Source of the DNA: Streptomyces alanosinicus
Lineage (GTDB): Bacteria; Actinomycetota; Actinomycetes; Streptomycetales; Streptomycetaceae
Direction: 5' to 3'
Assembly: GCF_014650595.1 (NCBI RefSeq)
Contig: NZ_BMVG01000009.1
Location: forward strand, 186,001-250,000
Length of the DNA stretch: 64,000 nt
Position 1 is the stretch's first letter. Each line of letters opens with the position of its first letter. Position numbers and translations under genes: made by a program. The notes under the pieces were generated by a model that saw nothing but the letters and a program-made list of their open reading frames with translations, searched no databases and had not been told where the DNA came from. Of this stretch, positions 1-7,163 are shown one piece after another.

Positions 1-1
1 C

Positions 2-319
2 TCGCAGGTCGGCGAGATCGTCCAGCAGAACATGATCGGCAAGATCAACTTCGCGATGAACGCGAACGGCCAGCAGGTCGGCGCGATCAAGGCGGAGAAC
101 TGGCGGGCCTGGAACTTCGCGATCGTCGACCACGCGGACAACGAGGTCGCCCGGATCACCAAGACCTGGGAGGGCCTCGCCAAGACGCTCTTCACGACCG
201 CGGACAACTACGTCCTGCAGATCCACTACCAGCTGCCCGAGCCGCTGCTGAGCCTCGTGGTGGCGACGGCCCTGACCGTCGACACCGCTCTCAAGCAGGA
301 CTCGCGGGGCTGGAACTGA
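2..319 (+). CDS. Phospholipid scramblase-related protein, 3' end only
   Basis: The gene is cut by the window start. The frame is open from base 2 and ends with TGA at 319, leaving about 105 C-terminal residues. The visible part alternates short beta-like stretches (KINFAMNANGQQVGAI, WNFAIVDHADNEVARITKTW) and ends with a hydrophobic helix near PLLSLVVATALTVDTAL. This is the layout of the scramblase/LURP-one tubby-like fold, which actinomycetes carry as scramblase-related proteins. Actual lipid scrambling has not been shown for most bacterial members, so the name describes the fold rather than the activity. It converges on the DMT gene, with a strong hairpin between them. Confidence 0.7.
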   Translation, partial: SQVGEIVQQNMIGKINFAMNANGQQVGAIKAENWRAWNFAIVDHADNEVARITKTWEGLAKTLFTTADNYVLQIHYQLPEPLLSLVVATALTVDTALKQDSRGWN

Positions 320-361
320 GCCGGCCCCGACGGGGGAGAAGCACGGCAGGACCAGCACGGC

Positions 362-408
362 CGACGGCGGCCGGTGCGCGCGGACAGCGTACGCACCGGC
401 CGCCGTCG
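362..408. terminator. Bidirectional hairpin terminator
   Basis: Two perfect 17-bp arms (362-378 and 392-408) flank a 13-nt loop. The hairpin lies between the convergent scramblase-like gene and the DMT gene, where a shared terminator is expected. There is no U-tract, as is usual for Streptomyces terminators. Confidence 0.75.
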
Positions 409-414
409 TGTGTC

Positions 415-1410
415 TCAGAGCGAGGTGAGGTGCCCCGGCTGTCCGGGCCGGCGCGGCACCGGCGACGGTTCGGCGGTCGCCGTGCCCGGCTCCAGGGCGA
501 GCACCGCGGCCACGGGGTGGTCGTCGTCCTCGGCCGACGGTGGCGGGGCGGGCGTCGGGATGACCACCGGGGCGATCGGCGGCGCGACGTCCGCGGTGAC
601 CCGGGTGAGCAGGACCACACCCCAGGAGGCCAGGCCAGCGCCGGCGAGGGCCAGCAGCACGCCCTCGGCGCCGCCCCGGAGCCCCTGCCCGAGCAGGGTG
701 AGGCCGATGACCGCGGCGGCCACCGGGTTCGACAGGGTGACCACGGCCAGCGGGGCGCCGAGGCCGCCGCGGTAGGCGGTCTGGGACAGCAGCAGCCCGG
801 CGACGGCGAACGCGGCGACGAGCACGGCGACCACGATCACCTCCGTGCTCAGCAGCGGGCCCGAGCGGTCGGTCGCCGCCACGGTCACCGTCTGGGTCAG
901 TGCCGAGGCGACACCGGAGGCGAAACCGGACGCCGTGGCGTGCCGCAGGCCCGGCCGGGCGCCGGGCCGGGACAGCATGCCGATCGCCGCCGCCGTCGTA
1001 CCGGCGACCGCGAGTGCCTCGGTCAGCGACAGCGCCCGGGCGGGCGCCGGACCGGAGGCGGTGACGAGCAGCGCGGCGAGCCCGAGCAGCGTCAGTGCCG
1101 TTCCGCGCCACTCCACCGGGCTGACCCGGCGGCCGGCCGCCCGGGCGCCGAGCGGTACGGCGGCGACCAGGGTGAGCGCGCCCAGCGGCTGGACCAGGGT
1201 GAGCGGGCCGCACGTGAGGGCGACGACGTGCAGCAGGGCGGCGGCCGCGTTCAGGCCGACCGCCGACCACCAGGCGCCGGTGCCGAGCAGGCGCAGCAGG
1301 CCGGTGCCGGGGGTGCGGGCGGCGAGGCGCTCCTGGGCGACGGCGGCCAGCGCGTAGGCGATCGCCGAGACGAGGGCGAGGGCGACGGCGATCACCGCGG
1401 CGGCGCTCAT
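415..1410 (-). CDS. DMT (EamA/NIPA-like) family membrane transporter
   Basis: The 331-residue protein is almost entirely hydrophobic, with about nine or ten membrane segments starting at residues 5-25. This is the size and layout of drug/metabolite transporter superfamily proteins, including the NIPA-like subgroup. The substrate cannot be inferred. The C-terminal 60 residues are a cytoplasmic Pro/Glu-rich tail. Its ATG overlaps the stop of the upstream PAP2 gene in an ATGA arrangement, so the two are probably translationally coupled and share the promoter next to the TetR gene. Confidence 0.8.
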   Translation of the reverse strand: MSAAAVIAVALALVSAIAYALAAVAQERLAARTPGTGLLRLLGTGAWWSAVGLNAAAALLHVVALTCGPLTLVQPLGALTLVAAVPLGARAAGRRVSPVEWRGTALTLLGLAALLVTASGPAPARALSLTEALAVAGTTAAAIGMLSRPGARPGLRHATASGFASGVASALTQTVTVAATDRSGPLLSTEVIVVAVLVAAFAVAGLLLSQTAYRGGLGAPLAVVTLSNPVAAAVIGLTLLGQGLRGGAEGVLLALAGAGLASWGVVLLTRVTADVAPPIAPVVIPTPAPPPSAEDDDHPVAAVLALEPGTATAEPSPVPRRPGQPGHLTSL

Positions 1411-2210
1411 CGGCCCGCTCCCACGAGGGCGCGCTCATGCGGCGCGAGCCGGCCGGCGGCGCGCCCCGCCGTGCGGGCGCTCCGGCGCGGCGGACGGATC
1501 GCCGCGAGGGCGATGCCGAGCATGGCCGTCGCGACGATCGCGTCGAGCCAGTAGTGGTTCGCCGTGCCCACGATCACCAGCAGGGTGATCAGCGGGTGCA
1601 GCAGCCACAGCCAGCGCCACCGGGACCGGGTGGCCACGATCAGGCCGACCGCCACCATCAGCGCCCAGCCGAAGTGCAGCGAGGGCATCGCCGCGAACTG
1701 GTTGGACAGATGGTCGCTGGACGGCGGGCCGTACACCGACGGGCCGTACAGCCGGGCGGTGTCCACCAGGCCCGTGCCGCCCAGCATCCGCGGCGGCGCC
1801 AGCGGGAACGTGAACGGCAGCACGAGCGCGGCCGTGGTGACGGCCGCGAGGACCCTGCGGGCCCACGGGTAGTGCGCGGGCCTGCGCAGATACAGCCAGA
1901 CCAGGAAGGCGATCGTCGCCGGGAAGTGGACGGTGGCGTAGTAGGTGTTCGCGAGGTGGACGAGGGTGTCGCCGTGCAGCAGTGCGGACTGCACGGTGTT
2001 CTCGCGGGGCAGACGCAGCGCCCGTTCCAGATCCCACACGCGGCGGGCGTTGTGGAAGGCGTTGCCGGTGTGGCCCGTGGCCAGCTGCCGGCCGAGCTTG
2101 TAGACGAGGAAGAGGCCCGCGACGAGCAGGAGCTCGCGCAGGAGCGGCGGGCGCGCTATCGCGTCCGGCGGCTCCGCTTCTGCCTCTGCAGGCTCGGTTC
2201 GGGCGTTCAT
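1407..2210 (-). CDS. PAP2-family phosphatase / IPC-synthase-like membrane protein
   Basis: The 267-residue polytopic protein has the PAP2 signatures MPSLHFGWAL and ANHYWLDAIV, which carry the catalytic His and the His/Asp pair. The PSLH...HYWLD spacing is that of the Aur1/inositol-phosphorylceramide-synthase-like branch (PAP2_3) more than simple phosphatases. It probably acts on a lipid phosphate or phospholipid headgroup at the membrane. I chose the ATG at 2210, which is preceded by a purine-rich GAGGGGG. The open frame continues upstream to 2675 but would run through the operator region. It is the first gene of an operon with the DMT transporter and is divergent from a TetR gene. Confidence 0.82.
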   Translation of the reverse strand: MNARTEPAEAEAEPPDAIARPPLLRELLLVAGLFLVYKLGRQLATGHTGNAFHNARRVWDLERALRLPRENTVQSALLHGDTLVHLANTYYATVHFPATIAFLVWLYLRRPAHYPWARRVLAAVTTAALVLPFTFPLAPPRMLGGTGLVDTARLYGPSVYGPPSSDHLSNQFAAMPSLHFGWALMVAVGLIVATRSRWRWLWLLHPLITLLVIVGTANHYWLDAIVATAMLGIALAAIRPPRRSARTAGRAAGRLAPHERALVGAGR

Positions 2211-2293
2211 CCCCCGACCCCCTCGCTGACGGTGGTGCGTGTGGTGGTGCGTACGAGCCCCGGCGCGGGGCCGAGGCTCATCGATACGTCTCC

Positions 2294-2347
2294 GTACCGA
2301 TACGCCAGTGTACCGATACGATGGAGTACCGGTACACTGGCGTATCG
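2294..2347. promoter_or_regulatory. Operator in the TetR/PAP2 divergent intergenic region
   Basis: A perfect 17-bp inverted repeat has arms CGATACGCCAGTGTACC at 2298-2314 and its complement at 2331-2347, separated by 16 bp. Inside it the 11-mer GTACCGATACG is directly repeated at 2294 and 2310, and GTACCGGTAC at 2326-2335 is a further palindrome. It sits between two divergent starts and is the natural binding site for the adjacent TetR repressor. The 2211-2499 gap holds nothing else that I recognise. Confidence 0.75.
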
Positions 2348-2499
2348 ATTGATGTGCGACACACTGGAGACCGGGTCGGAAGACGCTGGAGACAGAGTCG
2401 GAAGCGCCGCTAGAGCGACGCTTCAGCGAGCCAGGAGCCGGGTCATGAGCCGAGCCATGAGTCAGCGACCCGCAGGACACGAGCGAGGGGAAGCACCAC

Positions 2500-3144
2500 A
2501 TGACGTCGCAGGCCGCGGACGGACCGGAGACGGTCGCCGCCACGCGCCGCTCCAAGATCACGCCCGAGCGTGAGCGGGAGTTCTTCGACGCCGTGCTGGA
2601 GCAGATCCGCGAGTGCGGATACGAGTCCGTCACCATGGAGGGCGTCGCCGCCAGCACCCGGTGCAGCAAGTCCACGCTCTACCGGCAGTGGAAGACCAAG
2701 CCGCAGTTCGTCGCGGCCGCGCTGCGCGCCAGCCGCCGGGTGCGCTTCGCCGGCATCGACACCGGGTCGCTCGCCGAGGACCTGCGCCAGGCGGCGCGGG
2801 CCGCCGGTGACTGGTCCGGCAAGGACACCAGGCTGCTGCAGGCCCTCGGGCACGCGTGGACGGCCGACAAGGAACTGGCCGAGGCGCTGCGCGAGGCGCT
2901 GGTCAATCCGGAGATCGCCGCGCTGCAGGAGATGCTGGCGCGGGGGGTGGCCAGGGGCGAGGTCCGGGCGGACCATCCGGCGCTGGAGTACATCCCCGCC
3001 ATGATGTTCGGTGTGCTGCGCGTCCGGCCGGTGCTCAGCGGCCAGTACGCCGACGCCGACTATCTCGCCCGGTTCGTGGAGGCCACCGTGCTGCCCGCGC
3101 TCGGGCTGACACAAGACCCAGGCCGCCGTTCACGGGATGACTGA
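2500..3144 (+). CDS. TetR family transcriptional regulator
   Basis: The 214-residue protein has an N-terminal TetR helix-turn-helix at about residues 18-66: the FFDAVLEQIRECGYESVTME helix, then VAASTRCSKSTLYRQWKTK. An all-helical ligand/dimerisation domain follows. The ATG is preceded by AGGGGA at good spacing. It is divergent from the PAP2-DMT operon, with a perfect inverted repeat between them, so autoregulation and repression of that operon are likely. The ligand is unknown, and a lipid or membrane-active compound would fit the targets. Confidence 0.9.
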   Translation: MTSQAADGPETVAATRRSKITPEREREFFDAVLEQIRECGYESVTMEGVAASTRCSKSTLYRQWKTKPQFVAAALRASRRVRFAGIDTGSLAEDLRQAARAAGDWSGKDTRLLQALGHAWTADKELAEALREALVNPEIAALQEMLARGVARGEVRADHPALEYIPAMMFGVLRVRPVLSGQYADADYLARFVEATVLPALGLTQDPGRRSRDD

Positions 3145-3195
3145 ACGGCGACCTGTCGGCGCCGCACCGTGGGGACGGGGGCGGCGCTCCCCCCG

Positions 3196-3237
3196 GCCGG
3201 GCGGGGTTCCCCTTGAGCGGAGGGAACCCCGCCCGGC
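3196..3237. terminator. Bidirectional hairpin terminator
   Basis: A 16-bp perfect stem (3196-3211 with 3222-3237) closes a 10-nt loop between the convergent TetR and DUF2510 genes. It probably terminates both transcripts. Confidence 0.75.
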
Positions 3238-3279
3238 TGCAGTATCCGCCCCCGGATCTGCCCCCGAAGGGGCCGCCGG

Positions 3280-4371
3280 TCAGACGTCCTGGCCGTTCCC
3301 GCCGCCGGCCGAGACCTTGATCCCCTTCAGGATCTCGTCGATGACCGACGTCTGCTGCCCGACGTCGACGCCGAAGCGCACCACCACGATCCGCTGGGCG
3401 TCGTCGGGCGAGGGGAAGGCCACCGACTCGACATAGCCGTCGGCGCCCTTGCTGGTGACCGCCTTCCACCGCACCATGTACCCCTTCTGCCCGGCCACCG
3501 TCACCGCCCCGGAGCCCAGTACCTGGTGCGAGGTCATGCTGCCGTACGTGGTGCCGCCGTAGGACTCCTTCGCGTTGGCCGCGATGTCCGCCTTGGCGAC
3601 CTCCTCGGCCGTGGTGCCGTCGGTGCCCAGCGCCTGGGCCGGAGCCGTGTAGGCGCCGCCCGAGGTGCAGTTCTGCGTCGAGTTGCCCGGGCACTTGTAC
3701 GAGTCGTCGGAGGTCACCTGCGCGCCGACGCTGATGGTCTGCCCGGTCCAGCCCTTCGGCACCGGCAGGCTGATGCCGTTGACCGGGTCCGGCACCGTGC
3801 CACCGCCCTTGATCTTGGGTGCCTCGGACTGGCCCGGCGACGGCGAGGCCCCACCGGACCCACCGGGCCCGCCGAGACCGTCCGAGCCGTCGGAACCTCC
3901 GGAGCCGTCCGAACCTCCCGAGCCCTCCGAGCCTCCCGGGCCTCCGGATCCGCCCGGTCCGCCGAAGCCGCCGCCCGGCCCGCCGTTCTGGCCGCCGCCG
4001 GCCCCCTGACGCGACCCGGCCCCGGCCCGGGCGCTGCCGCCGCCGTCGCCCTTGGAGAGGGCGTAGACGCCGACCCCGATGCTCGCCAGCACCACGGCCG
4101 CCACCGCGACGGCGATACCGGTACGCAGCCCGCGCCGGGCCCCGGCCTGCGGCGGGGCGGGGTGGCCCGGATAGGCCGGATACCCCGGCTGCGCGCCGTA
4201 CCCGGGGTCGCCGGCCGTCGGCGACTGCGTCGGGGGACCCCACGGGGCGGCCGCCTGGGCGGGGCGGGTCTGGTCCGTCCAGGCCTTGCCGTCCCACCAG
4301 CGCTCGGTGGGCGGACCGTCGTTCGTCTGCCCGGGGTCGGGGTACCACCCGGGAGGAGTCACCTGCGTCAT
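3280..4371 (-). CDS. DUF2510 single-pass membrane protein with Gly/Ser-rich linker
   Basis: The 363-residue protein begins with a DUF2510 module (residues 7-34, PGWYPDPGQ...RWWDGKAWTDQT). A Pro/Gly/Tyr-rich stretch follows, then one membrane helix at about 84-105 and a low-complexity Gly/Ser/Pro linker at roughly 110-185. The C-terminal, probably extracytoplasmic domain of about 170 residues has two cysteines (YKCPGNSTQNCTSG) that could pair. The start at 4371 was chosen because DUF2510 begins a few residues later. The longer frame to 4446 adds no family-like sequence. Function is unknown. The layout suggests a cytoplasmic interaction module linked to an exported sensor or anchor domain. Confidence 0.8.
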   Translation of the reverse strand: MTQVTPPGWYPDPGQTNDGPPTERWWDGKAWTDQTRPAQAAAPWGPPTQSPTAGDPGYGAQPGYPAYPGHPAPPQAGARRGLRTGIAVAVAAVVLASIGVGVYALSKGDGGGSARAGAGSRQGAGGGQNGGPGGGFGGPGGSGGPGGSEGSGGSDGSGGSDGSDGLGGPGGSGGASPSPGQSEAPKIKGGGTVPDPVNGISLPVPKGWTGQTISVGAQVTSDDSYKCPGNSTQNCTSGGAYTAPAQALGTDGTTAEEVAKADIAANAKESYGGTTYGSMTSHQVLGSGAVTVAGQKGYMVRWKAVTSKGADGYVESVAFPSPDDAQRIVVVRFGVDVGQQTSVIDEILKGIKVSAGGGNGQDV

Positions 4372-4515
4372 GGCCCCACCGTACGAGGCGACGGTGAAAG
4401 CGGGATGAGAGGATCCGCCGCCAAACGGCCGGAGCGGACATTTCACCGCCGGGAATTTTCCGCCGCCGCGCTGTGGACGACGGCGGACCTGTCGATGGCG
4501 GACCTGTGTTTATCG

Positions 4516-4546
4516 CCCCCCGCCCCCACCCCCACCCCCACCCCTA
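4516..4546 (-). other. G-quadruplex motif at the anmK stop codon
   Basis: On the minus strand the TAG stop of anmK (4546-4544) runs into five G-runs of 4 to 6 bases separated by single bases (T, T, T, C). One-nucleotide loops give the most stable class of predicted quadruplex. It lies in the transcribed strand, so it would form in the mRNA directly after the stop codon. Confidence 0.7.
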
Positions 4547-5698
4547 CCTCTCCACCACCAGCCGCACCGGTGCGCGCTGCGCGGCCGGTGGCAGGCGGAA
4601 CCCGTTTCTGCCCGGGGTCAGTGACCCGAGGACGCTCGGACGGCGGGCGCCCGTGCTGCGCGGGTCGGTGCCGGGCAGGCCGTGGACGGTGAGGAAGCCG
4701 AGGACCCCGAAGGCGTACGCCTCCTTCGCGGCGGCCGGCAGTCCCAGCACGTCCGAGGCGTGCACCGGCACCGGCGCGAGCCGCTCCCGGAGCATCCTGG
4801 TCAGCACCGGGTTGCGCAGGCCCCCGCCGGACGCGATCACCTCGGTGGCCCCCACGGACCGCACCGCGTCCGCGACGGTCCGAGCCGTCAGCTCGGCGAG
4901 GGTCGCCAGCGCGTCCTCGGGGCGGACGCCGTCGAACAGCCCGGCCGCGCGCAGATACCCGGTGTGGAACACCTCCTTGCCGGTCGTCTTCGGCGGTGCC
5001 AGCGCGTAGTACGGCTCCGCGAGCAGCCGTTCCAGCAGCCGCCGTCGTGGCCGCCCGCGCCCGGCCAGCGCGCCGTCCGCGTCGTAGGCCGCCCGCCCGC
5101 CGCTGAACTCCCGCACCGCCGCGTCCAGCAGCGCACAGCCCGGACCGGTGTCGAACGCCGTCCCGTCCGGCGCGGTCAGATTGGCGATGCCGCCGATGTT
5201 CAGGGCCACCGCCCGGCCCGGCCTGCCGCGCAGCCACAGCAGGTCGACCAGGCTGACCAGCGGCGCGCCCTGGCCGCCGGCCGCGACGTCCCGGGCCCGG
5301 AAGTCGGCGACCACCGGCAGCCCGCTCGCCTCCGCGATCCACGCCGGCTGCCCCAGCTGCAGCGTGCCGTGCACCCGCCCGCCCTCGGCCCAGTGGTAGC
5401 CGGTCTGGCCGTGCGAGGCAGCCAACTCGGCCTGGCCGTCGCACAGTTCACGGTCGGCCCGGACGGCCGCCGCCGCGAACGCCCGACCGATGGCGGTGTC
5501 CAGCCGGCACACCTCGGCGAGCGGTACGGCGGCCGGGGGCAGCGCCCGGGTGAGCACCGCGCGCAGAGCGTCGTCGTACGGGGTGCTCACCATCCCCAGT
5601 GGGCGCAGCAGCAGCGTGTCACCGTCGAGCCGGAGCACGGCCGCCGCGGCGTCGACCGCGTCGTACGACGTCCCCGACATCAGCCCGATCACCAGCAC
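4544..5698 (-). CDS. anmK: Anhydro-N-acetylmuramic acid kinase
   Basis: AnmK phosphorylates and opens 1,6-anhydroMurNAc to MurNAc-6-phosphate in peptidoglycan recycling. The 384-residue protein matches the family length and shows the family blocks: N-terminal GLMSGTSYDAVDAA (phosphate-binding GTS at 8-10), ASHGQTGYH, ADFRARDVAAGGQGAPL, and NIGGIANLT followed by DTGPG. The start is a GTG at 5698, three bases after the stop of the MFS gene, with GGGAG upstream. Co-transcription with the transporter suggests linked uptake and recycling of wall fragments, although the transporter family gives no direct support for that substrate. Its stop codon opens into a strong G-quadruplex motif. Confidence 0.93.
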   Translation of the reverse strand: MLVIGLMSGTSYDAVDAAAAVLRLDGDTLLLRPLGMVSTPYDDALRAVLTRALPPAAVPLAEVCRLDTAIGRAFAAAAVRADRELCDGQAELAASHGQTGYHWAEGGRVHGTLQLGQPAWIAEASGLPVVADFRARDVAAGGQGAPLVSLVDLLWLRGRPGRAVALNIGGIANLTAPDGTAFDTGPGCALLDAAVREFSGGRAAYDADGALAGRGRPRRRLLERLLAEPYYALAPPKTTGKEVFHTGYLRAAGLFDGVRPEDALATLAELTARTVADAVRSVGATEVIASGGGLRNPVLTRMLRERLAPVPVHASDVLGLPAAAKEAYAFGVLGFLTVHGLPGTDPRSTGARRPSVLGSLTPGRNGFRLPPAAQRAPVRLVVER

Positions 5699-5701
5699 CG
5701 G

Positions 5702-6991
5702 TCAACTCCCCTTCCGAGCAGGCTGTTTCAGCAGGGCGAGGGCACTGGCCGCGCAGACCGCCGCCGCGTAGTACGCGGGGATGTCCTGGTCGCCGGTGCG
5801 GCGTACCGCCTCGGTGATGAACAGGCCCGCGCAGCCGGAGAACACCGCGTTGGCCAGGGCGTAGGCGAGTCCTAGGCCCGTCCAGCGCACCCGGGTCGGG
5901 AACGTCTCCGCCAGCAGCGCGGGCCCCGGTCCCGCCATCAGGCCCACCATCGCGCCCGCGCCGACGAGCGCCGCCCCCTTCACCGCACCGGAGGTGCCCG
6001 CGTCCTGGAGCAGATCGAGGAGCGGGACGGCCGTCACCGTCACCAGCACCGTCCCCGCGAGCAGCACCGGCCGCCGGCCGACGCGGTCGCTGAGCAGCCC
6101 CGCCGGCAGGATCGCCGCCGCGAAACCGGTGTTGCCCAGGGTCGCGAGGACCAGCGCCTGCCGGACGTCCGCGTGCAGCGTGACCTGGAGGTACGACGGC
6201 ACCACCACGAGGAAGGTGCAGCCGGCCGCGGCCCAGCCCGTCACCCGCGCCGCCGCGAGCAGCAGCGTCCCGCACCCGAGCCGCACCGTGCGCGCGCCGG
6301 GGTCCTGCGCGCGTGCGAGGAAGGACGGGGTCTCCGTCAGTCCGGTCCGCAGCCACAGCGCGACCAGGCCGAGCGGCAGTGCCAGCAGGAACGGCAACCG
6401 CCATCCCCAGGCGGCGAGTTGGGAAGCGGTGAGCAGAGTGGCCGTCAGTGCCGCCACGCCCGCGCCGGAGAGCAGCCCCAGGGCCATCGTGAACGACTGC
6501 CACGCCCCGTACAGCCCCCGCCGCCCCGGCGGTGCGAACTCCGTCAGCACCGCCACCGCACCACCGAACTCCCCGCCCGCCGCAAGTCCCTGAATCACCC
6601 TCAGAAAGGTCAGCAGCCACGGCGCGACAACGCCCGCGGAGGCGTACGTCGGCAGCGCGCCCATCAGGGTCGTCGTACCCGTCATCAGGGCGACCACCGC
6701 GATCAGCACCGGCCGCCGCCCCCACCGGTCGCCCAGTCCGCCGAACAGCGCCGCGCCGAGCGGCCGGAAGAAGAACGCCAGCGCGAACGCGGCGTACGTC
6801 CGCACCAGCGCCTCGGCACCGCCGCCGCCCGCCGGGGCGAAGAACCGCTCGGCCAGCACCGTGGCCAGAAAGCCGTAGACCCCGAACTCGTACCACTCGA
6901 CGAGATTGCCCACCGACCCCGCCGCCACCGCGCGCACCGCCGGCCCGCGCGCGAGGGCGCGGACACCCGAAACCGGGGTCGTGCCAGCCAT
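5702..6991 (-). CDS. MFS transporter, metabolite:H+ symporter (MHS)-like
   Basis: The 429-residue protein with 12 predicted membrane segments opens with GNLVEWYEFGVYGFLATVLAERFF. This NxVEWYDF-type TM1 is characteristic of the MHS branch (KgtP/ShiA/ProP-like). It also has the MFS loop motif RPLGAALFGGLGDRWGRRPVL. MHS proteins usually import carboxylates, shikimate or compatible solutes. The start at 6991 places this motif at the expected distance, and the frame open to 7102 lacks family-like sequence. It is the first gene of a two-gene operon with anmK and is divergent from the LAL ATPase gene across a 172-bp gap in which I see no clear operator. Confidence 0.88.
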   Translation of the reverse strand: MAGTTPVSGVRALARGPAVRAVAAGSVGNLVEWYEFGVYGFLATVLAERFFAPAGGGGAEALVRTYAAFALAFFFRPLGAALFGGLGDRWGRRPVLIAVVALMTGTTTLMGALPTYASAGVVAPWLLTFLRVIQGLAAGGEFGGAVAVLTEFAPPGRRGLYGAWQSFTMALGLLSGAGVAALTATLLTASQLAAWGWRLPFLLALPLGLVALWLRTGLTETPSFLARAQDPGARTVRLGCGTLLLAAARVTGWAAAGCTFLVVVPSYLQVTLHADVRQALVLATLGNTGFAAAILPAGLLSDRVGRRPVLLAGTVLVTVTAVPLLDLLQDAGTSGAVKGAALVGAGAMVGLMAGPGPALLAETFPTRVRWTGLGLAYALANAVFSGCAGLFITEAVRRTGDQDIPAYYAAAVCAASALALLKQPARKGS

Positions 6992-7163
6992 GGTTGACGC
7001 TCCGTCCGCTGCTGACCGGCTGCTCTGTCCGGGGACGCGTCGCCTGCCCGCACCCACTTTCACCCCCCGGGGCAACAGCTGCCCCGACCGGCCACCACAC
7101 ATCCCACCGGACGGCTAGGCTCGTGGTCTGTACGTCATTCGGGCGACCTGGGGAGGTATCGGG

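Noticed and set aside
1407..2675. Longer start for the PAP2 protein
   Set aside because: The extra 155 codons would run through the TetR operator and into the divergent TetR gene. The ATG at 2210 has a ribosome site and begins the conserved part.
3665..4009. Pro-rich 114-codon plus-strand frame inside the DUF2510 gene
   Set aside because: It is antisense to the Gly/Ser linker repeats, so it is only their mirror image.
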